This document shows, one piece after another, positions 36,075 to 42,576 of a stretch of 45,119 nucleotides of DNA. The stretch covers positions 1 through 45,119 of the forward strand of contig JAICQO010000055.1 of assembly GCA_025937835.1 (NCBI GenBank). Direction: 5' to 3'. A model generated the notes under the pieces. It saw only the letters and a list, made by a program, of their open reading frames with translations, made no database searches and was not told the DNA's origin. The DNA comes from Polyangiaceae bacterium. Its GTDB lineage: Bacteria; Myxococcota_A; Polyangia; Polyangiales; Polyangiaceae. Positions within the stretch are counted from its first letter, which is position 1, and the number at the start of each line of letters is the position of its first letter. Both the position numbers and the translations under genes were made by a program.

Positions 36075-36862
36075 ACCTGCTCCGTCGTTCGCTCGCGCCC
36101 GTCCCGGACGCGGCCTGGGAAACGCTCGAGTCCGCCTCGCGCGAAGCGCTGAAAGAGCAGCTGGTCGCGCGCCGGATCGTCGACTTCGACGGGCCGCACG
36201 GGCTGGCTCGCGCCGCCGTGAACCTCGGCTCCCTCGCGCCCGTCGATCTGGGGCCCGGAGTGAGCGCCGGCCTGCGCGAGGTGCAGCCGCTGTTCGAGGT
36301 CCGCGTCCCGTTCGTGGTCTCGCGTCGCGCCGTCGACGACGCGGCGCGCGGAGCCCCCGACTTCGACACCTCGCCGGCCGTCGAGGCCGCGCGAAAGCTC
36401 GCCGAAATCGAGGACCGCGCGGTTTTTCACGGTCTCGAAGCCGCGGGCATGCGCGGCCTGGCCGAGTGCTCGCCGCATCCGGCGCTCTCGCTCGGCGAGG
36501 ACCCGCTCGGGTTCGCGGACGTCGTCGCCCGCGGACTGGCGGCGCTCGACGACGCCGGCGTGGCCGGGCCTTACGCGCTCGTGCTGGGTTCCGCGCCGCA
36601 CCGCAGGCTCGCGGCCGTCTCCGCGATTTACCCGCCGCTCAAGCACCTGAGCACGCTGGTTTCGGGCCCGGTGTTGCGCAGCCGGACGCTCGACGGCGGG
36701 CTCTTGGTATCCCTGCGCGGCGGCGACTTCCGCCTGACCGTCGGCCAGGACGCCGCGATTGGCTATCGCCGGGACGATGGCGATCGGGTCGAGCTGTTCT
36801 TCGTCGAGAGCTTCACGTTCCTCGCGCTCGGTCCCGAGGCCGTGGTTCGTCTCAACTCTTAG
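36071..36862 (+). CDS. Encapsulin shell protein (family 1, HK97 fold)
   Basis: A 263-residue protein, the normal size for the 60-subunit class. The N-terminal arm (MNLLRRSLAPVPDAAWETLE; KEQLVARRIVDFDGPHG; NLGS) is the cargo-docking region. REVQPLFEVRVPFVVSR, an E-loop/A-domain region and a C-terminal FFVESFTFLAL follow in family order. It forms an icosahedral protein compartment that stores iron oxidised by EncFtn and protects against oxidative stress. The GTG start at 36071 overlaps the EncFtn stop. Its last 11 nt overlap the end of the convergent metallopeptidase gene. Confidence 0.95.
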   Translation: MNLLRRSLAPVPDAAWETLESASREALKEQLVARRIVDFDGPHGLARAAVNLGSLAPVDLGPGVSAGLREVQPLFEVRVPFVVSRRAVDDAARGAPDFDTSPAVEAARKLAEIEDRAVFHGLEAAGMRGLAECSPHPALSLGEDPLGFADVVARGLAALDDAGVAGPYALVLGSAPHRRLAAVSAIYPPLKHLSTLVSGPVLRSRTLDGGLLVSLRGGDFRLTVGQDAAIGYRRDDGDRVELFFVESFTFLALGPEAVVRLNS

Positions 36863-37880
36863 GCGTGGCGCCGTCTCGCGCGGCGGCCACGATCTTGTGC
36901 ACGAGCGCGAGCTTCTGCTTCACGCGCGCCGAGACCGCGAACGGGTAGGCGTCGGGTAGGCCCATGCTCCGATTCAGCGCGTTCAGCGCGATCGTGAGCT
37001 CGGTCCACTCCTCGAACAGACGGTCGAACCCGCCGGGTACGTCGGCTCTCGAGACGGTCTCGCTGGCGAAGCCGAAGTGGCGAGCCGTCTCGAGCGTGTC
37101 GGTGAGGTGCAGAAAGTGAGCGAAGGTTTCCGCCCAATCCTCCCAGGGGTGGCTGGCGGCGTAGGCGGAGATGAACGACTCGGCGTAGCTCGGATCGGGC
37201 CCGTTCTTGTAGTGGCGCTCGAGGGCTTGAGAGTAGTCAGCCCGCTCGTCTCCGAAGGTGTCCCGAAAGCTTCCGAGCGCCGGGGCGTCGCGGACCAGAA
37301 CCTCCCAGTAATAATGACCGATCTCGTGGCGGAAATGCCCCAGTAGCGTGCGGTAGCGCTCGTTCATCTGGGTTCGCATCTGCTCGCGCAGCACCGGATC
37401 GGCTTCGCCGAGGTTCAGCGTGATTAATCCCTCGGAGTGTCCCGTGAGCACCCGGGTCGCGCCGTCGTCCTTCTTGATGTCGAAAGCCAGGCCGTTCGTG
37501 GCGTCTTCACCCTTGGGAGTCAGCGGCAAGCCCAGGCGATCGAGACCGTAGACGAGGCGGCGCTTGGCCTTCTCGACCTCCGCCCAGAGCTCTCGGTTCT
37601 TCGGGTCGGACAGGTCCGGGATCACGTTGTTGAGGCGGCACGCGCGGCACAGCTCCTCGCTATCACCCTCGGGGATCATCCAGTTGCACACCCCGAGCGC
37701 CACGTAGTTCCGACATTTTCTGAAGGTGCCCGAGAGCGTCCGATAGTTTTCGTCACCCCCGGGCTCGAGCGCGAAGATCTCGCCGGACTCGGAAACGAAC
37801 CCGAGCTCGCGACCGCACGTGAGGCAGGCGGTGTTGTCGAAGAAGACGCGAGCGCCACAAGTGCAGCGGAAGGTTCTCAT
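36852..37880 (-). CDS. Putative zinc-binding metallopeptidase with zinc ribbons
   Basis: A 342-residue cytoplasmic protein of the PF10005/PF15887 type. The N-terminal ribbon has Cys6, 8, 19 and 22 (CTCGARVFFDNTACLTC); a second Cys set is at 56, 65, 78 and 81. The metallopeptidase motif HEIGHYYW has His185, Glu186 and His189, with a downstream acidic/aromatic region (DYSQALERHYKNG, PWEDWAETFAHFLHL) as in the family. Substrates are unknown. The start at ATG 37880 puts the first ribbon at the N-terminus. It is preceded by P5 on the minus strand, and the gene overlaps the encapsulin end convergently by 11 nt. Confidence 0.88.
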   Translation of the reverse strand: MRTFRCTCGARVFFDNTACLTCGRELGFVSESGEIFALEPGGDENYRTLSGTFRKCRNYVALGVCNWMIPEGDSEELCRACRLNNVIPDLSDPKNRELWAEVEKAKRRLVYGLDRLGLPLTPKGEDATNGLAFDIKKDDGATRVLTGHSEGLITLNLGEADPVLREQMRTQMNERYRTLLGHFRHEIGHYYWEVLVRDAPALGSFRDTFGDERADYSQALERHYKNGPDPSYAESFISAYAASHPWEDWAETFAHFLHLTDTLETARHFGFASETVSRADVPGGFDRLFEEWTELTIALNALNRSMGLPDAYPFAVSARVKQKLALVHKIVAAARDGATPKS

Positions 37881-37902
37881 GGGTGTTCAGTCTGCGCCCG
37901 AT

Positions 37903-37919
37903 TTGCAGGTCGCGTGCCG
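37903..37919 (-). promoter_or_regulatory. Predicted sigma-54 (-24/-12) promoter P5
   Basis: Minus strand CGGCACGCGACCTGCAA: full GGCACG, TGCAA, GG-N10-GC spacing. Predicted start about 37893, 13 nt before the metallopeptidase ATG. Confidence 0.68.
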
Positions 37920-37973
37920 AGCTTCGAGAAAGGCCACGGGGCTTTGCCCTGGCGCCCAGGGCGCGGGACGACG

Positions 37974-39620
37974 ATGGCTCTGGATTTGCATTCGGACGGC
38001 TCGCTTGAAACGCGGTGGAGTTTCGATTCCGACATGACGGCCAGCCAGTCCAACGAAGAGAACGTGATGATCGACGCGCGCCGGGCAGCGCATGGGTTCG
38101 CGCTTGCGACTCCGGAGCCACCCTTCCAGTCCTTCGTCGAAAACATGCAGGAGGGGGCGATCACGCTCGCCGCCGACGGGACCATCCTCTATGCGAACGC
38201 ATTCTTCGCCGCGCTGGTGAAGCGCTTGCCGTCGCAACTGATCGGGCTCGAGCTCCGCGCGTTGGTGCTTCCGGACTACGAATACACCGCCCAAGAGCTG
38301 CTGAAGAGCGGGCTGTCCGGGACGGCCAAGGGGACGCTGCGGCTCGCGGCCGGCGACGAGAGCATCCCCGTGCAACTCACGCTGAGCCCGCTCGGCCACG
38401 GGCCCGAGCCCAGCTGCTGCTGTGTGGTGTTCGATCTGCGCGAGCGCGAGCTGTTCGAGAAGGTGCACGCCGAGCAGCAAGCCGCCGAGCAAGCCAACGC
38501 GGCCAAGGACCGCTTTCTCGCGATCCTGAGCCATGAGCTGCGTTCTCCGCTGAATACGCTGCTCGGCTGGGCGCAGATCCTGAGGCAGCGCGGGGATCTC
38601 GACGAGTCATCGCGCCGCGCGATCCAGACCATCGAGCGCAGCGCGCGTGCGCAGGCTCAGATGGTCGCCGATCTGCTCGATATCTCGCGGATCGTCGCCA
38701 AGAAGCTGCAGCTCGAGCTCGACGTGGTCGACTTCAAGAGCGTGGTGGAGTCTGCCGTCAGCGCGGCCGCGCTCGCGCGAACCGACAAGTCGGTCGAGCT
38801 TTCGAGCGAGCTCCCGGAGCTCGACGTACCCGTCAACGGCGACGCCGCGCGCTTGCGGCAGATCGTCACCAACTTGCTGAACAACGCCGTCAAGTTCACG
38901 CCGAGCGGCGGCAAAATCCGGGTTCGCTTGGAGTCCGCGGAGCGAGAGGCCGTCCTGAGCGTGACCGACACGGGTGTCGGCATTCAGCCCGGGCAACTGC
39001 CGCACGTCTTCGATCCGTTCCGCCAGGCCAGCGCCGACCTCAACCATCGAAAAGGTGGTCTCGGGCTCGGGCTCGCGATCGCGCGGCAGCTGACGGAAGC
39101 CCACGGCGGTCGCATCGAGGCGCACAGCGATGGGCCGGGATGCGGCTGCACGTTCACGGTGCGGTTGCCGCAGACGCCCGCGCAAGCCCTTCAATCCCAG
39201 GAAGGTGCAGCGCCCGGCGGCGAGCTCCGCGCGGTCCGGGTGCTGGTGGTGGACGACGAGGCCGACACCCTCGAGCTGACGCGCTACCTACTCGAGAGCG
39301 CTGGCGCCGTGGTGGAGACCGCCGACAGCGCGCCGGCGGCCCTCTCGCTGCTCGATTCGCGCCGCTTCGACGTGCTGGTCAGCGACATCGGCCTGCCGGG
39401 ACAAGACGGCCACGCCCTGGTGCGCGAGCTGCGAGCGCGCGGTTACTCCGGCAACGCCTTTCCAGCGATTGCCCTGACCGGCTATGCTACGAGCGCCGAC
39501 GCGACCATGTGCGCCGCCGCCGGCTTCCAGATGCACCTCGCCAAACCCGTGGACGCCCGCGAGCTCGTGCGCAGCATCGCGCGCCTCGCCGCCAGCCGCG
39601 AGAGCAGCTACTCCGCGTGA
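37974..39620 (+). CDS. Cytoplasmic hybrid histidine kinase (PAS-HK-receiver)
   Basis: A 548-residue soluble kinase. A PAS sensor domain covers ~48-150 (VENMQEGAITLAADGTILYAN). The dimerisation helix has SHELRSPLN with phospho-His187. The ATPase domain covers ~235-395 (N box LLNNAVKFTPSGG, DTGVGI, FDPFRQ, GLGLGLAIARQL). A C-terminal receiver has phosphoacceptor Asp471 (LVSDIGLPGQDG). There is no membrane segment, so it senses an internal signal. ATG 37974 was chosen; ATGs at 38034 and 38067 are possible. Its stop overlaps the phospholipase D gene (GTGA). It is a plausible partner for a downstream phosphorelay. Confidence 0.92.
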   Translation: MALDLHSDGSLETRWSFDSDMTASQSNEENVMIDARRAAHGFALATPEPPFQSFVENMQEGAITLAADGTILYANAFFAALVKRLPSQLIGLELRALVLPDYEYTAQELLKSGLSGTAKGTLRLAAGDESIPVQLTLSPLGHGPEPSCCCVVFDLRERELFEKVHAEQQAAEQANAAKDRFLAILSHELRSPLNTLLGWAQILRQRGDLDESSRRAIQTIERSARAQAQMVADLLDISRIVAKKLQLELDVVDFKSVVESAVSAAALARTDKSVELSSELPELDVPVNGDAARLRQIVTNLLNNAVKFTPSGGKIRVRLESAEREAVLSVTDTGVGIQPGQLPHVFDPFRQASADLNHRKGGLGLGLAIARQLTEAHGGRIEAHSDGPGCGCTFTVRLPQTPAQALQSQEGAAPGGELRAVRVLVVDDEADTLELTRYLLESAGAVVETADSAPAALSLLDSRRFDVLVSDIGLPGQDGHALVRELRARGYSGNAFPAIALTGYATSADATMCAAAGFQMHLAKPVDARELVRSIARLAASRESSYSA

Positions 39621-41095
39621 CTCGGATCCTGGTCCCCGGCGAGACGTGCTTTCGGCTTTCCGCCTGTAGCGGAGCCGGAGTGCTGATCGACGCTCGTGAC
39701 TACTACGCCGCGCTCTACGCCGAGGCGCTGCGGGCGGAGCGGCGGATCCTGCTCGCCGGCTGGCAGTTCAACAGCGACGTCGCGCTCCTGCGCGGCGGCG
39801 AGGCCGAGCGCGCCGAGTATCCGGTCGAGCTCCTGCCATTTTTGGTGGCTCTCTGTCGCGAGCGACCGGAGCTGGAGGTCCGGATCCTCGCTTGGGACTT
39901 CAATCCGGTCTTCGCCCTCGAGCGAGAATGGCTACAGCGGGCGGTGTTCGATTTCGTGACCCCCGACAATTTGCGCTTCGAGTTCGACGGCCGACACGCC
40001 CCGGGCGCGTGCCATCACCAGAAATTCGCGGTGATCGACGAGCGCGTGGCGTTCGTCGGCGGCATCGATCTGGCGTCGGCGCGTTGGGACGACCGGGGCC
40101 ACCTCGCCGACGATCCGCTGCGGTACGAAAAGGGACAGCCGCAGAAGCCCTATCACGACACCATGGCCTGGGTGAGCGGTCCGGCGGTGCGCGAGCTCGA
40201 ACGACTGTTTCTCGAACGCTGGAACGCAGCGAGCGGTGAGGAGCTGGCTCCGTTGCCCGCTGCGTCTCAGGCACTGCCTCGTATCGAACGCGGCCTGGCG
40301 CTCGAGACCAACCAGGTCGGGGTGCTCCGCACGCTGCACCTCGGCGACGCGGTCGTGGCAGAGACGCTCGCCTTCTACCGGGCTGCGATCCAGAGCGCGA
40401 CTCGCTCGATCTATCTCGAGACGCAATATCTGACCGCGCGCTCGATCCACGACGCGCTCGTCGAACGCCTCACCGACCGCGAGCGCGAGCCGATCGACGT
40501 GGTGGTGATGATGCCGCTCGGCGCGGACACACCCAAGGAACGCTTGGTGCTCGGGGCGGCCCAGGAGCGACTGCTCGTTTCGTTGTTCAAGCATGCCCAG
40601 GCCTCCCCGAGCAGGCTGCGCGTGTACGGATCCTCGGCCTACGGATGCGGAGATACGCCGAAGCCCACCTTCATCCACTCGAAGCTGTTGATCGTGGACG
40701 ACCGGCTGCTGCTGATCGGGTCCGCCAACCTCACGAACCGCAGCCTGCTGCTCGACAGCGAGCTCGGGCTGGCCTTCGAGTCCGCCGCTCCTGGCGACCC
40801 GCTGTCCCTGGGCATTGCGCGCCTTCGCGCCGAGTTGCTCGGCGAGCACGCGGGCGTCGAGCCCGATCCGGTATATTTCGCCAGCGAAGGTCTGATTCCG
40901 CGCCTCGACCCGTTGCTGCCGGGGTGCCGGCTGATCGCGCGAACGCTCGACGCGGAGCTCGCGGGAAACCCGCCCGTGTTGCGGCTCGAGAAATTATTCG
41001 ACCCGCAAAAACCGCTCGACGAGCTGGAGTTCGACGAGCTCGTGGCCTCCGGCGGGCGCGACTCGCTCGCGAGCGTTCATCCTCAGTCCGGGTGA
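39617..41095 (+). CDS. Phospholipase D family protein (cardiolipin-synthase-like)
   Basis: A 492-residue protein with two HKD phosphodiesterase motifs: HHQKFAVIDERVAFVGG (His134) and IHSKLLIVDDRLLLIGSAN (His354). This marks phospholipase D or cardiolipin synthase chemistry on phospholipids. No N-terminal membrane helices are seen, unlike classical Cls, which fits the PLD/ClsC-type soluble enzymes. GTG 39617 overlaps the kinase stop, so it is coupled to the kinase. It ends 9 nt from the convergent small membrane-protein gene. The exact lipid substrate cannot be read from sequence. Confidence 0.9.
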   Translation: MTRILVPGETCFRLSACSGAGVLIDARDYYAALYAEALRAERRILLAGWQFNSDVALLRGGEAERAEYPVELLPFLVALCRERPELEVRILAWDFNPVFALEREWLQRAVFDFVTPDNLRFEFDGRHAPGACHHQKFAVIDERVAFVGGIDLASARWDDRGHLADDPLRYEKGQPQKPYHDTMAWVSGPAVRELERLFLERWNAASGEELAPLPAASQALPRIERGLALETNQVGVLRTLHLGDAVVAETLAFYRAAIQSATRSIYLETQYLTARSIHDALVERLTDREREPIDVVVMMPLGADTPKERLVLGAAQERLLVSLFKHAQASPSRLRVYGSSAYGCGDTPKPTFIHSKLLIVDDRLLLIGSANLTNRSLLLDSELGLAFESAAPGDPLSLGIARLRAELLGEHAGVEPDPVYFASEGLIPRLDPLLPGCRLIARTLDAELAGNPPVLRLEKLFDPQKPLDELEFDELVASGGRDSLASVHPQSG

Positions 41096-41104
41096 GTGCA
41101 CGTT

Positions 41105-41227
41105 TCAAGTAGCTAGGGCACCGAGCGCCCAAATTGCCGCGCCGAGGCCAATCGCCGCGGCGAGACCCGCGACTATCCAGAGCAGCAGGTGGTGACCTCC
41201 TGCAGAGCGGCGCGGCATTGCGCCCAT
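41105..41227 (-). CDS. Very small single-pass membrane protein
   Basis: A 40-residue frame: a basic start (MGAMPRRSAGGHH) and one hydrophobic helix (LLLWIVAGLAAAIGLGAAIW). Its ATG lies 7 nt after the stop of the YeaQ-like gene, so it would be the second gene of that unit. No clear ribosome site. It could be a real small membrane protein or chance. Confidence 0.45.
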   Translation of the reverse strand: MGAMPRRSAGGHHLLLWIVAGLAAAIGLGAAIWALGALAT

Positions 41228-41234
41228 CGTCAGC

Positions 41235-41486
41235 TCACACGTTCGCGCGGCGATATGCCGCAGCGGCGATGCCCAGGCAGGCAAGAGATCCCGCCATGCT
41301 GCCCACCAGGTTGGCCGACTGCACCTCTGCCAGCGGAGTGCCGCCCAGCAGGCTCACCAGAATGCCCCCGGCGAAAGACCCAGCAATCACGGCCGGTACG
41401 GTTCCAACCGCGTCGCGATCCGGCAGGAGAGCACGGCCCAGCAGTGCGACTACGGCGCCCAGAACGAAGAAGGCGAGGAGACTCAT
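41235..41486 (-). CDS. GlsB/YeaQ/YmgE-family small membrane protein
   Basis: An 83-residue protein of three hydrophobic helices separated by Gly-rich turns (MSLLAFFVLGAVVALLGRAL; VPAVIAGSFAGGILVSLLGG; LVGSMAGSLACLGIAAAAYR). This is the pattern of the YeaQ/YmgE "transglycosylase-associated" family, often stress-induced. ATG 41486 is preferred over GTG 41498, because the start predicted from P6 (about 41496) lies between them. The conserved family LLPDRDAVG (compare LMPG) segment is present. Function is unknown in the family; an envelope or osmotic stress role fits the context. Confidence 0.75.
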   Translation of the reverse strand: MSLLAFFVLGAVVALLGRALLPDRDAVGTVPAVIAGSFAGGILVSLLGGTPLAEVQSANLVGSMAGSLACLGIAAAAYRRANV

Positions 41487-41505
41487 TGCTTTCAGCACGG
41501 CACCG

Positions 41506-41522
41506 AAGCAAGGGGGGTGCCA
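41506..41522 (-). promoter_or_regulatory. Predicted sigma-54 (-24/-12) promoter P6
   Basis: Minus strand TGGCACCCCCCTTGCTT, a complete TGGCAC-N5-TTGC match. Predicted start about 41496, 10 nt before the ATG of the YeaQ-like gene. Confidence 0.8.
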
Positions 41523-41619
41523 GTGTGGGATGCCAATGAAGCCGAGCGGAACGCCTCGCTGACCTGGGGCTTTTTACGACACAGGTGGCGGTTTTGCTCG
41601 TGGCGCGTGTGCGGAACGC

Positions 41620-41635
41620 CCTCGAAATTTCGGGG
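41620..41635. promoter_or_regulatory. Candidate activator site between divergent P6 and P7
   Basis: CCTCGAAATTTCGGGG contains the perfect palindrome CGAAATTTCG (41623-41632) and has the form CCYCGA-N4-TCGRGG, related to 35637-35650. Confidence 0.45.
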
Positions 41636-41676
41636 ATTGGCTGGAAATTTGGGCGATACCACGCTGCCGCGGAGTT

Positions 41677-41693
41677 CGGCATAGCGCCTGCAT
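41677..41693 (+). promoter_or_regulatory. Possible sigma-54 (-24/-12) promoter P7
   Basis: CGGCATAGCGCCTGCAT, GG-N10-GC spacing, matching GGCA and TGCAT. Predicted start about 41703, 72 nt before ATG 41775. Weaker than P2, P3 and P6. Confidence 0.5.
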
Positions 41694-41774
41694 CCACACG
41701 GGGCCTGTTACGCAGGTTCAAGTCTGGTTCCGAGGTCGGGGCCGGGCCTCATCTCGACCGTACGGAGGTTTGTA

Positions 41775-42374
41775 ATGAAACGGGTTCTCTTGATCGACGC
41801 AGGGCAAGCTTCGGATGACGGTGCTCGAGCCCGGTTGGAGCAGGACGGCTACGAAGTGATCCAGTGCCAGAGCGCGGATCAAGCGCTGGAGCGTTTCCGG
41901 GACGGAGCCGAAGCAGTGGTGTTGCTCGAGCTCTCCGATAGCGTGCGCTTGCTCCATGAGCTCCGCGCGGTGCATCCGGAAATTCCAGTGATCGTCCTGT
42001 CCGCTTCCTCGAGCGAGGCAATCGGCGCGCTGAAGGAGGGTGCCGATTTCGTGGTCAAGCCGCCGCTCAGCCTGGAGGAGCTGTCGATCCTGACACGACG
42101 TGCGACCGGGGATTCGGCGTCCGGGCATCGCGCTTCTTCTCGCCCGGAAGGGGACAACGGCAAGAAGAGCGTCGACTACCAGCTGCCGTCGCAGGGTATC
42201 GACTTCCGCGAGCTCGAGCGCGAGGTGCTGACTCAAGCGCTGCGCCTTGCTTCCGGGAATCAAACACGTGCCGCGACGTTGCTCGGCTTGACGCGCGATC
42301 AGGTGCGTTACCGAATGGCGAAGTTCGGAATGACGAGTCGCGACACCGGTCGCCCCGGCGCCGAGGCAGCGTAG
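41775..42374 (+). CDS. Receiver-Fis regulator with phosphorylation-site Asp replaced by Glu
   Basis: A 199-residue two-domain regulator. The receiver fold covers 1-105 and keeps Lys95 (VVKPP). The phosphoacceptor position is Glu52 (VVLLELSDS), the acidic pair is reduced to Asp8 with Ala9 (LIDAGQ), and the loop after Glu52 is short by about four residues. A disordered linker (~110-140) leads to a Fis-type helix-turn-helix at ~146-186 (NQTRAATLLGLTRDQVRYRM). There is no AAA+ domain, so it cannot itself open sigma-54 promoters; the layout is like RegA/ActR. ATG 41775 has GGAGG with a 6-nt spacer. Likely a phosphorylation-independent DNA-binding regulator. Confidence 0.87.
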   Translation: MKRVLLIDAGQASDDGARARLEQDGYEVIQCQSADQALERFRDGAEAVVLLELSDSVRLLHELRAVHPEIPVIVLSASSSEAIGALKEGADFVVKPPLSLEELSILTRRATGDSASGHRASSRPEGDNGKKSVDYQLPSQGIDFRELEREVLTQALRLASGNQTRAATLLGLTRDQVRYRMAKFGMTSRDTGRPGAEAA

Positions 42375-42576
42375 CTGTCCCTTCTTTTCGGCAACTCGGT
42401 GCTATGAACTCGGCGCCGCGGGGCACATTGCCTCGCGGCGTCTTCGCTTGAATCGCACTAAAACAGCGTCGATTCGGCGTGGTTCCTCTTCGTAAGTGCT
42501 GTACTCTCGAGGGTGCCGCGAGACTCGACGCTCCCGCCGAGGGCGGTGGTCTCGTACGCGGTGCATCGAGGAAAGC

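Noticed and set aside
37956-37973. Sigma-54-like TGGCGCCCAGGGCGC before the hybrid kinase
   Set aside because: Spacing fits, but the -12 half has no T before GC and the match is expected by chance in GC-rich DNA.
41487-41498. GTG 41498 as start of the YeaQ-like protein
   Set aside because: It would lie upstream of the transcript start predicted from P6; ATG 41486 fits the family length.
41713-41725. tRNA T-loop-like GGTTCAAGTC
   Set aside because: The flanking bases do not form a five-pair T stem and no acceptor, D or anticodon arms can be drawn.
42375-42576. Sigma-54 promoter for the poly-HAMP gene
   Set aside because: The nearest match (CGGCAACTCGGTGCTAT near 42388) has GG-N9-GC, one base short; no convincing promoter of any type was found in this 202-bp gap.
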